Origin: Aridibaculum aurantiacum
GTDB taxonomy: Bacteria > Bacteroidota > Bacteroidia > Chitinophagales > Chitinophagaceae
Assembly (NCBI RefSeq): GCF_017355875.1
Contig: NZ_JAFEWC010000001.1
Coordinates: 2,542,001 to 2,606,000, forward strand
Direction: 5' to 3'
DNA length: 64,000 nucleotides
Positions 18,593 to 27,100 of this stretch are shown in pieces (position 1 is the stretch's first letter; each line of letters begins with the position of its first letter). The notes under the pieces are model-generated. The model did not search any database. It worked only from the letters and a program-made list of their open reading frames with translations, and was not told the DNA's origin. Made by a program: the position numbers and the translations under genes.

Positions 18593-19270
18593 ATGTTCCT
18601 CGGACATTTTGCCGTTGCCTTTGCTGCAAAAAAGATGCATCCTAAAACATCTTTGCCTGTTTATTTTGTTGCCGCCCAGTTTCTTGACTTGCTGTGGCCG
18701 TCCTTTTTGATGATGGGCGTAGAGCATGTTCATTTAGCTACAGACCCATCTGCACCCATTCCTCTTTTGTTTTCGCACTACCCCTACTCGCATAGTTTGG
18801 CTATGGTATTAGGCTGGGCCATACTGTTTGCTGCATTGTATAAATACTTTACAAAAGATAGTACCGGCGCAGCTCTTGGAGGAGTTTTAGTTATTAGTCA
18901 CTGGCTGCTTGATTTGGTTGTTCACCTTGCTGATCTTCCGCTTTGGCCAGGAGATTCTATGATGTTAGGATTAGGATTATGGCAGTGGCCAATCGTAACG
19001 CTCACTATTGAAATTCTGTTCTTTGTTATAGCTGTTGCTTTGTATTTAACGTCAACCGACGCGGCTAAAACGAAAGGCAAATTCCGCATACTTAGCTTAA
19101 TCACTTTCTTGGTGATCATACACCTGCTGAACATATTTGGACCTGCACCTACAGATACCAATGCAGTAGCATGGGATGCACAAACTCAATGGTTATTGAT
19201 ACTGTGGGCGTGGTGGGCAGATAAGAAAAGAACAAATGAAAACCTTGAAGCCAGGACGGGATTAGCCTAA
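18593..19270 (+). CDS. Polytopic membrane protein, YdjM-like
   Basis: A 225-residue membrane protein with about six hydrophobic segments (roughly 25-40, 75-92, 98-118, 128-150, 160-180 and 195-210). Conserved polar residues lie near the membrane: [30 protein letters not shown] and [13 protein letters not shown]. The His/Asp pattern recalls the inner-membrane metal-dependent hydrolases (YdjM, PF04307), but the match is by pattern only. The enzymatic activity and substrate are unknown. The last residues ([16 protein letters not shown]) are cytoplasmic. It sits alone, upstream of pdxJ. Confidence 0.7.
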   Translation: MFLGHFAVAFAAKKMHPKTSLPVYFVAAQFLDLLWPSFLMMGVEHVHLATDPSAPIPLLFSHYPYSHSLAMVLGWAILFAALYKYFTKDSTGAALGGVLVISHWLLDLVVHLADLPLWPGDSMMLGLGLWQWPIVTLTIEILFFVIAVALYLTSTDAAKTKGKFRILSLITFLVIIHLLNIFGPAPTDTNAVAWDAQTQWLLILWAWWADKKRTNENLEARTGLA

Positions 19271-19322
19271 CATCAACAGTAGTCTCTTTAGATTGATCAA
19301 TTACCCTAAACATTTTCGCACC

Positions 19323-19330
19323 TACCTTTG
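19323..19330 (+). promoter_or_regulatory. -7 element of pdxJ, predicted leaderless
   Basis: TACCTTTG matches TAnnTTTG exactly and ends 4 nt before the ATG at 19335. If transcription starts a few bases downstream of the box, the mRNA has almost no leader. No clear -33 TTG at the right distance was found. Confidence 0.5.
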
Positions 19331-19334
19331 CAGC

Positions 19335-20057
19335 ATGACAAAACTCAGTGTAAACATCAACAAGTTTGCGACCATTAGAAACAGTCGTGGAGGTAATAAT
19401 CCGGATGTATTAAAAGCTGCCCTGGATGCGGAACGATTTGGTGCTGATGGTGTGACGGTGCATCCGCGACCTGATGAAAGACACATCCGTTATGCAGATG
19501 TTCGTGCTATAAAACCTGCTCTGAAAACAGAGTTCAACATAGAAGGCAATCCTACAGAACAGAAGTTTGTAGATCTTGTTTTGGAAGTAAAGCCGCACCA
19601 GGTAACACTTGTTCCTGATGCTGAAGGACAACTAACATCTGATCATGGATGGGATACCGTAAAGCATAAGGATTACCTGGTAGAATTGGTTTCCATTTTC
19701 AAGAATGCAGGCATCCGCACTTCCATATTTGTTGACCCTGTAGAAGCAATGATAGAAGGCGCTGCCAAAACCGGGACAGAAAGAATAGAACTGTACACGG
19801 AAGGATATGCAAAACAGTTCATTGAAAATAAAGAAGCTGCAATAGAACCTTATGTAAAGGCTGCGGAGCTTGCAAATAAATTAGGATTAGGCATCAACGC
19901 AGGTCACGACCTAGACCTGGATAATCTTCAATATTTTTCTGATAACATACCCGGGCTACTGGAAGTATCTATTGGCCATGCACTTATTTGCGATGCCTTA
20001 TACCTTGGGTATGAGAATGCTATACAGTTGTATAAGAGATGCTTAACAAAGGGGTAA
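19335..20057 (+). CDS. pdxJ: Pyridoxine 5'-phosphate synthase
   Basis: PdxJ condenses 3-amino-2-oxopropyl phosphate with 1-deoxyxylulose 5-phosphate to form pyridoxine 5'-phosphate, the last ring-forming step of the DXP-dependent vitamin B6 route. The ATG at 19335 ([20 protein letters not shown]) matches the family N-terminus; the frame from 19293 is an upstream extension. 240 residues is the usual length. Family motifs: [72 protein letters not shown], and the C-terminal [13 protein letters not shown]. It is cytoplasmic and apparently monocistronic. Confidence 0.96.
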   Translation: MTKLSVNINKFATIRNSRGGNNPDVLKAALDAERFGADGVTVHPRPDERHIRYADVRAIKPALKTEFNIEGNPTEQKFVDLVLEVKPHQVTLVPDAEGQLTSDHGWDTVKHKDYLVELVSIFKNAGIRTSIFVDPVEAMIEGAAKTGTERIELYTEGYAKQFIENKEAAIEPYVKAAELANKLGLGINAGHDLDLDNLQYFSDNIPGLLEVSIGHALICDALYLGYENAIQLYKRCLTKG

Positions 20058-20155
20058 GTACGAGGTACGAACCTAGAAGTACATAATTAAAGTAGATGTA
20101 CGAAGTACGAGGTAAGAAATCGTACTTCCAATTTAGTACTTCCAACTTTACTACC
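20056..20155. repeat. Intergenic AGTACGAGGTACGAA word repeat, inverted
   Basis: After pdxJ the spacer reads aagtacgaggtacgaacc (20056-20073), later gtacgaagtacgaggtaag (20099-20117), then reversed copies tcgtacttccaatttagtac and ttcc (20121-20145). The word also appears after mutS at 57729-57812. The two directions can pair into a hairpin downstream of pdxJ and beyond the end of rnpB. Confidence 0.65.
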
Positions 20156-20175
20156 TGCCGATATAAACACAAAAA

Positions 20176-20547
20176 GAAAGCTACCAACTCATAAGCCGGA
20201 TTTTGTTCCAACACTATCATTTATCTGCTCCAGCTATTACTAGCAGGATGTATCTGCCTACCCTGGATCGCGTTGTGGCAAGCCACAAACGAGAACGAGC
20301 AGCTCTCAATCGATCCTATACATGGCATTTCAGCACCCAAGGTTTACCCGCCACTGCAGTTACCTGCAGCAACCGTGAGCTCTTACCTCACGTTTTCACC
20401 CTCATCCTACCGAAGTAAGACAGTTATTTTCTGTGGCACTATCTCTTACCGCCGAAGCAGGTAGCCGGCTATTCACCGGTAGGTTGCTCTGTGCTGTCCG
20501 GACTTTCCTCCCTGCTTACGCAAGGCGATAGTTCGGTTGGTAGCTTT
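20176..20547 (-). ncRNA. rnpB: RNase P RNA
   Basis: The catalytic RNA of RNase P, which trims the 5' leader of tRNA precursors. On the minus strand the 5' helix strand AAGCTACCAACC (near 20545) pairs with the 3' strand GTTGGTAGCTTT (near 20178). The invariant block GGGAGGAAAGTCCGGACAGC follows about 20 nt after the 5' helix, and CCGGTGAATAGCCGGC and TTCGGCGGTAAGAGATAG follow it. Near the 3' end is ACAAAATCCGGCTTATGAG. The length, about 370 nt, fits a bacterial type A RNA. Both ends are placed by the terminal helix and may be off by a few bases. Confidence 0.95.
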
Positions 20548-20572
20548 ATTTTAAAGAACTGTTTCAAAGTCA

Positions 20573-20642
20573 ATGGTAAGTGGTCAGAGATCAGTAGGTC
20601 ATTGGAACTAATCTCTAGTCTCTAATCACTACTCACTAAAAC
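20573..20642. repeat. Intergenic AGTGGTCAGAGATCAGT word repeat, inverted
   Basis: aagtggtcagagatcagtag (20578-20597) is followed by a reversed set ctaatctctagtctctaatc and actactcact (20608-20637). It lies between rnpB and the DUF2027-Smr gene, downstream of the latter, and may end that transcript just before the rnpB promoter. Confidence 0.6.
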
Positions 20643-21671
20643 TCAATACTGGAAAAATATCTCCGTAGCGCCGTATCCAAACCTTGCATCGTATTGGTTA
20701 ACGAAGGTCTTTACATCCTTCTTGGTCTTCAGTATATCGTGTATCTCTTCCTTCAGCTTTCCTTTTCCCACACCATGAATAACGATGAATGAAGGAAGAC
20801 GATGAGCCACGGCAAGATCATACCATTTTTCAAACTCCTTCAACTGCAGTGTTATGATCTCAAAATTAGAAAGGTGCTTCCAGCTATCTACAAATTTTTC
20901 TATATGCAGGTCTACTACACTGCGTGCTGGCTCCAGGTGTTGCTTTACTTTCTTAGCATCGTAAATTTTGAAACCTGCAGCCTGCAAACGATTCAGATCT
21001 AAACCAGAATCCTCGTAAGCTTTATCAGGGTAACGATCCAGCAACTTATGCGTAAGTGATGGCAGGTTCTTTTCTTTCAGCTCCTCAATCTTTTTGAACA
21101 ACTGCTTCGGCTTTATCTTATAATGCGCCTCTACAAATTCAGCCTTGTATCTACTTGGCTGAAGCAGCGAAAATTCAAAATCAAATGAAGGATTATCATT
21201 CAAACTTTCGAAGCTGATATCGTGCAGGTAAAAATCTTTGAAACCTTGAATTTCGCTGGTGATTTCAAAATCTACATGGCCACCAGCAAAAGTGTACTTG
21301 TAATTGAAATCATATCCTTCTTCGGTCCGGTTGATCAGGTAGACCTTGAATATATCCACTACATCATCGCCAAAAATATCAGTATCAAATTTTGGAAAAA
21401 GAGCCACCCAAATGCCATCTTCCACTTTCACTTCATCGCGACGTTTTTCCTTTTGCACCTGGTCTACATACACCTTTGGCTTCTTCTGTTCAGGAAAAAG
21501 TTTTTTCTGTGTAAACCGCTTGAAATAAGGAAAATCTATCTGGTCCATGTAAGCAGGGAACTTCACTCCCTTCACCTCTATGAGCACCATTTTGTCGTTA
21601 ATGATCTCTATCACCTTCCCCTCATCATTACTGTGCACCACTATAATTTCGTCGCCAACCTGGTACTTCAT
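20643..21671 (-). CDS. DUF2027 and Smr domain protein
   Basis: A 342-residue cytoplasmic protein. The N-terminus (KYQVGDEIIVVHSNDEGKV, then VKGVKFPAYMDQIDFPY) is a small beta-barrel as in DUF2027 proteins; a middle beta-rich region follows. The C-terminal 85 residues form an Smr domain: SVVDLHIEKF at about 258, and VIHGVGKGKLKEEI at about 307-320, the LDxH-like and HGxGxGxL signatures. In MutS2 relatives the Smr domain is a nuclease, and in some it acts on RNA or collided ribosomes. Here the first motif is VDLHIE and not LDLRG, so activity is uncertain. TACCTTCG upstream is one base off the -7 consensus. Confidence 0.88.
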   Translation of the reverse strand: MKYQVGDEIIVVHSNDEGKVIEIINDKMVLIEVKGVKFPAYMDQIDFPYFKRFTQKKLFPEQKKPKVYVDQVQKEKRRDEVKVEDGIWVALFPKFDTDIFGDDVVDIFKVYLINRTEEGYDFNYKYTFAGGHVDFEITSEIQGFKDFYLHDISFESLNDNPSFDFEFSLLQPSRYKAEFVEAHYKIKPKQLFKKIEELKEKNLPSLTHKLLDRYPDKAYEDSGLDLNRLQAAGFKIYDAKKVKQHLEPARSVVDLHIEKFVDSWKHLSNFEIITLQLKEFEKWYDLAVAHRLPSFIVIHGVGKGKLKEEIHDILKTKKDVKTFVNQYDARFGYGATEIFFQY

Positions 21672-21730
21672 TCTCTGGTAAAAATTAATGCGCGAAGGTA
21701 CAGAATAAGCTGATGGTGGTCTTAATGAAA

Positions 21731-22363
21731 TCAGGCGAATTCAGCAAGTTCATTGTTAATGTTTTCTCTTGCCTGTTGCTCGTATAGTTCCCTGAACGCG
21801 TTGGTATAATACAGGTGATCTTTCTTCAATAACTGCAGCATTGCCTGCTTTCTTCCCTCTTTATAAACATGTGTACGGTATTGCAAATACTCCTGCCTGA
21901 TGTCTTTCCTATATTGTTCGTATGCAAATTCTGACGAACCTAAAACAGCAAGATCAAAATCCAGGAAGAAGGCTAAGTCATTTTTATTAACCACTTCCTC
22001 TGGAATAACATGATCCTTGGTTGCAAGAATAAATGCCTCCACTTCTGAAATAAATGAACGCTTCAGGTTGATAGCTTTCAGATGCCTCCTCGCCTTTTCA
22101 GCACTTTGCTCTTCATTATCCCTGCGCTCGGTGTTATAAATGATATCGTGGTACACAATGGCAAAGCCTACCACTACAGGATTTTGCAGCGCAGCAATAT
22201 GCTCATCGCACAATTGCAGCATTTGTTCAATATGATCAAGATTATGAAAATGCCTACCCGGTGCTGTATAAGCAGATTTTATTTCGTGCAGTAATGTATT
22301 CTTAAGTTCAGTATCTGGATTGAAAGCAGTCAGTTGCTGCCACTTTTGATCGATCAATGTCAT
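21731..22363 (-). CDS. Predicted HD-superfamily phosphohydrolase
   Basis: A 210-residue cytoplasmic protein. Metal-binding residues are visible in RHFHNLDHIEQML (about 36-48) and AIVYHDIIYN (about 68-77), with a further DHVIPEE and LDFDLAVLG downstream; this pattern matches the uncharacterised HD family COG4339. FEEARENINNEL-like helical sequence closes the protein. The substrate is unknown, possibly a nucleotide or phosphorylated metabolite. The ATG is 20 nt after the stop of the amino acid permease gene and is preceded by aggaggct, one of the few purine-rich leaders in the window, so the two are likely co-transcribed. Confidence 0.82.
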   Translation of the reverse strand: MTLIDQKWQQLTAFNPDTELKNTLLHEIKSAYTAPGRHFHNLDHIEQMLQLCDEHIAALQNPVVVGFAIVYHDIIYNTERRDNEEQSAEKARRHLKAINLKRSFISEVEAFILATKDHVIPEEVVNKNDLAFFLDFDLAVLGSSEFAYEQYRKDIRQEYLQYRTHVYKEGRKQAMLQLLKKDHLYYTNAFRELYEQQARENINNELAEFA

Positions 22364-22383
22364 AGCCTCCTGTTCCTCAAAAA

Positions 22384-24069
22384 CTATTCCGCAAGCTTAC
22401 TCCTGCGCCTTCCATAAATGAAATAAATAACCAGCCCCACACCCATCCATACAAAGAACCAGAACCAGCTATCTGCCGGAATTTCAATCATTAAATATGC
22501 ACAACAAAGTGCACCTACCACTGGAATGAAAGAAAGGTTTTTTAAGAAAGAGAATAAAGCAGAAATGTACAATACTGCCATAAATACAAGGAACAACACC
22601 TCCTGGTAGCTCTCACTGCCAATGTTGGCAACTGCATCATTGATGCGCTGCCACGAAAGAAAAGTGAAACCAATAACCATCAGCGGTATGATGATCTTTC
22701 CATTGATGTAAGGCAGCTGAAATTTACCCGGTCCCTTCATGATACGTGGCAATAGCAGTACACCTGCACATACCAGTACAAAAGCGAATAAAGTTCCTAT
22801 ACTGGTCAGGTCGGTAACGATGCTGCTGGGAATAAAGAGTGCGGGGATGGCTACTAAAAAACCGGTGACAATAGTTGCAAACGCAGGTGTTTGATACCGC
22901 GGATGAACATTTGAAAATTTCTTTGGCAACAGGCCATCGCGACTCATGCTCATCCATATGCGCGGCTGGCCAAGCTGGAACACCAACAGAACACTGGTAG
23001 TAGCAACCACTGCACTAACGGAGATCATATAGCTGATCCATGGCATATTCAAACGTTCAAATACATAAGCCAGCGGGTCATCTACTTTTAGTTCAGAATA
23101 GTTTACCATACCTGTAAGCACCAGCGCTATCAGGATATAAAGAACAGTACATATCAACAACGAATAGATCATTCCTCGCGGCAGATCGCGCTGTGGGTTT
23201 TTACATTCTTCCGCAGTTGTACTAATAGCATCAAAGCCTATATAAGCATAAAATACGGCTGACACACCAGCCAATACGCCACCAAAGCCATTAGGAAGAA
23301 ACGGCTGCCAATTGTCCAGGTCAACAAAGAAGCCGCCGACAATAATGATAAAGATGATAACCGCGATCTTGAAGACCACCATGAAGTTGGTGCTCTTCTT
23401 ACTTTCTTTTATACCGATATAAGCAAGAATGGTTACCAGTACTACAATAATGAAGGCCGGAAGATTTACGATAAAACGGTAACCGCCAATCAAAGGAGCT
23501 GTTGTCCACGCTTCATAACCCTGGCGTAAGGGTTTGGTAAGCGAAGCAACATTTTCACCTGCAGTAAGAGAAGTAGCAGCTTCAGTAAAAGCTTCTTTAG
23601 CAGTGGTGGCATTTGTGGCCAGCCAAGCCGGCAGGTTGATATTGAAAGCTTCCAATAAATTATTGAAGTAGCCGCTCCAGCTAATGGCCACTACTATATT
23701 TCCTATAGCGTATTCCAGTATCAGCGCCCACCCAATGATCCATGCTATTAATTCGCCAAACGAAACATATGCATATGTATAAGCGCTACCGGCAATGGGA
23801 ACCCTACTGGCAAATTCTGCATAACAAAGCGCACTGAAACCGCAGGTGACAGCGGTAATAATGAATAAGAAAGCAATACCAGGACCTCCACTAAATGCTG
23901 CAGAACCAATAGTAGAAAATATACCCGCACCTACTACGGCCGCAATACCCATAAAAGTAAGATCCCTCACTCCCAATACCTTCCGCAATCCTGAGCTGTG
24001 ACCATCTGCTGCACCGGCTTCGGCATCCGCTACTATTTTATCAATCGATTTCTTCCGCAATACGCTCAT
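22384..24069 (-). CDS. APC-family amino acid permease
   Basis: The start is placed at the ATG at 24069 (MSVLRKKSIDKIVADAEAG), since the longer frame begins with TTG. At 561 residues it is a CAT-like basic amino acid transporter of the APC superfamily with 12-14 helices. Landmarks: LGVRDLTFMGIAAVVGAGIF (helix 1, with the GAGIF substrate motif), FSALCYAEFASRVPIAGSAY (helix 3), FYAYIGFDAISTTAEECKNP (helix 6-7 loop), and a MSRDGLLPKKFSNVHPRYQT loop. It is probably a proton-coupled importer or exchanger in the inner membrane. An HD phosphohydrolase gene follows in the same transcript. Confidence 0.9.
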   Translation of the reverse strand: MSVLRKKSIDKIVADAEAGAADGHSSGLRKVLGVRDLTFMGIAAVVGAGIFSTIGSAAFSGGPGIAFLFIITAVTCGFSALCYAEFASRVPIAGSAYTYAYVSFGELIAWIIGWALILEYAIGNIVVAISWSGYFNNLLEAFNINLPAWLATNATTAKEAFTEAATSLTAGENVASLTKPLRQGYEAWTTAPLIGGYRFIVNLPAFIIVVLVTILAYIGIKESKKSTNFMVVFKIAVIIFIIIVGGFFVDLDNWQPFLPNGFGGVLAGVSAVFYAYIGFDAISTTAEECKNPQRDLPRGMIYSLLICTVLYILIALVLTGMVNYSELKVDDPLAYVFERLNMPWISYMISVSAVVATTSVLLVFQLGQPRIWMSMSRDGLLPKKFSNVHPRYQTPAFATIVTGFLVAIPALFIPSSIVTDLTSIGTLFAFVLVCAGVLLLPRIMKGPGKFQLPYINGKIIIPLMVIGFTFLSWQRINDAVANIGSESYQEVLFLVFMAVLYISALFSFLKNLSFIPVVGALCCAYLMIEIPADSWFWFFVWMGVGLVIYFIYGRRRSKLAE

Positions 24070-24152
24070 GAATACAGTTAATTTTTGAGGCGTCAAAATA
24101 TGAAATAATTCTGAAGCAGCCGGTAAGACTGCTGCAGCTGCTTGTATCTATT

Positions 24153-24177
24153 AAAAAAGCCGCTCATAAAGAGCGGC
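24153..24177 (-). terminator. Rho-independent terminator of the beta-helix gene
   Basis: On the minus strand GCCGCTC (24177-24171), loop TTTATG-like, GAGCGGC (24165-24159), then TTTTTT. It starts 21 nt after the stop codon at 24199. Confidence 0.85.
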
Positions 24178-24198
24178 CTTCTATAGCAAAGTTTGTGA

Positions 24199-27100
24199 TT
24201 ATTGTTTTACAAATCGGATGGTTTTCTTGTAGCCATCTGTTGTTGTACCGGTCAGGTGGTAGATACCAGCTGCTAGTGTGCTCACATCTACAGGAAGCAA
24301 TGCAGAACCAGAAGGCACCTGCTTCACAGCCTGCTGAACAGTTCTTCCATTCACATCTGTGATGCTTAGTGTAAGTGCTGTATTACGTGCTGCCGTTACA
24401 TTCAGGTAAGTGGTGCTACCTGCTACCAAAGATGGATTCAATCCTACTATTTCAAATCCGGCATGTTTGTTCAACAGTGCAATGGTAATTGAATAAGTAG
24501 CTCTTCCATCTGCATCTGTCATCTTCAACCTGTAGTAGTTAGTTCCTTCTAAAGGACGGCTATCGGTGAAGTTGAAAGGATTAGCACAATCAGCCAATGT
24601 AGCGCGGATAGTACCAATGCTGGTAAAGTTGCGACTGTCTGAACTTCTTTCAATGCTAAACACGGTGTTAGAAGTGCAGGTCACCTTCCATGTAAGCTGG
24701 TGCTCGTTCATTTGACGCACACCACGGAAATAGTTGACGATAACCGGAAGAGTAACGTTTGCTTCATCTGCACCCATGTAAGGTGATGTAGCGTTACGAG
24801 GGTCTCCGTCAAAGTCAACCGGAACAGCAGCTATAGGTGTTCCCGCCAGGTTTACATCACCAACAGAAGACCCTGCCAGGTGTAGATCAGCAATGTTGAT
24901 GTTAGCGAATGTAACTGGTACTGACTTTGAATTTGCATCTTGACCTGATACTGATTTCCAGCCATCAAAATCATAACCAGTAGCGTTCCAAAATCCTATA
25001 GTAGTAGGATTGCTGCTATACAGGTTGTTGTAGTTGGATTGCCAGTTTGTAGCTGCTTCTGTGCCTTGGTTACCTATAGCAAAATGATTAGCTCCTCCGC
25101 CTGTACGCATGTTCACAAAAATATTGTTATACAAAGTATCCGCTTGCAGCTGAGAGGTAGTGGTGTTATTTCCTCTTAAGAAAGCAAAAGAGCTATTAGA
25201 ACCTGTAGCGTTACCGCCTACATATACAGAATTATGCAAAACATACATTGGCGAATAATTCGTCAGCTCGCCACCGGCTACAAGTATACCAGTGAACTGA
25301 ACATCATTGATTTCTCCTTCACCAACGGAGATCATATTGTTCGTCAACAAACCAGACAAGAACCGAGCATAAATACCTGCCGCAACTGGTGGCTGGTTGG
25401 CAGTGGTACCTGTAGACTTGTTGCGGATGTTATAAACCACATTTTGTGTTACAGAACCTCCCATATTAGTTACTACAATGCCAGCTGCAATATTAGTTGT
25501 AGTCAGCGCCGTTGTATTTTCTATTGAAATGTTGAATATAGTATTGCCTTTAATACTTGCTGACTGAAAACCGGTTGGAAAATAGTGTATACCAACAGCT
25601 GCCTGGTTTCCGGCGGTGTAACTGACAGCAGCGCCGCTAGATGAAAGATCATGTACCTGGTTATTCTCAATTACAGAATTTGCCAATGACCCTGTATAAC
25701 TAATGCCTCGTGTACGGGCAGTTGTTCCAGTGTTTGTTGATGTTATGTTAGCTATTCTGTTATTGGTCACAGTTGCTAAACCATTCGTGATATTAATTCC
25801 AGTTACCACTACGTTTCCAGAGTTTGTCCAGGTTCCAGCAGCATCAAAACCACTACCACCTATTACATTATTACTAATAACAACACCTGTACTAGTGGTA
25901 GATGCCAACAGTATACCATTTTGTGTTGATGATGAGGTGATGGTATTGTACATGTTATTTCCTGTAATGATCCAGTTAGGACCATTACCGGTTGCACTAA
26001 TACTAACACCTGCCGAGGTGAAATCAACCATGGTATTATTCGTGATGCTGTTATCACGATTTGGTGCAGCAGCTGTACCTGAAGAATAGACAGAAACCGA
26101 ATGTGCGTTGGCAACGTCTGTTCTTCCTCTGAAAAAATTATCAGTTATTGTATTGAAAGAATTTCCTACTGAATCGGCAGAAGACGACGTATGAAAATAG
26201 ATCAAACCAGTAGTAGCGGATGTCGCCTGACTCTCGAGGTTAAGATTCCGGATTACGTTGAAGTTAGCACCGTCCACCAATCTTATGACGGATCCAATAG
26301 AGGCCGTAGTACGAGTATTACGAAGCGTCCACTCATTTGTACTGCCGGTTCCCCCTGGTCTGCCGTCTAATAAATATCTATCTCCACCAGTAAAGTTTAT
26401 GAGGCCAATCGTTAAGCTGGAGGCAGGGTCACCTGCTGTTACCCTATTGGTAACACCTGTTGCAGGACGAATGGTAACTGTCCAATTAGGATTTGTTGAT
26501 TGGAACTCATTGAAATTTATAGGAAAGGTTTCCCCTGTTGTACCGTCATAGGTGTTGGTCAACTCAAACACCACATTACCCGTTATTTCTACTGTTCTGG
26601 AATTTATAGCAGTCGCTATTGCAGTAATGTTGGCATAAGTTTCTCCCACACCCACAAGGTATGAGCCGCTAAGTGCAGGAATGATCTCAAAAGTTGCCGG
26701 CGCTGCAGGTGGAGTTGTTCCAGGAGGATTAACACCGGAGCCGCCTGAAGGAGAGGTGGAACCATTTCCAGCTTGATCCTGCGCTGCTACATAATATTCT
26801 ATTGTTGTGCCCGCAGATACGCCACCAATGGCTGCAAAATCAAACGTGAACGTGTATGTATTACCAGATACAGTAGGATTAGCATCAAAATAATATGTAG
26901 CTGTGCCTGCCTTACGGTAATAAAGACGCGGACCATTCGCACCAGATTGCACACCACTTGGGTCTGTAATAGTTACTGTCAATGCTCTGGAGGACGTAGT
27001 AGAAGTGTTACCCAACTGAGTATAAGTGATGGCAGGTCCGGTAAGATCAACACCAATTCCATCAAATTCATCAGCACCTATATCAGGCGAGGTTGTGCTG

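Noticed and set aside
20056-20642. CRISPR array around rnpB
   Set aside because: The repeats are short, imperfect words without regular spacers or cas genes; the central part is RNase P RNA.
25703-26114. Open frames on the plus strand inside the beta-helix gene (several of 60-128 codons)
   Set aside because: They lie antisense to a well-supported 1656-residue protein and result from its repetitive Asn/Thr codons.
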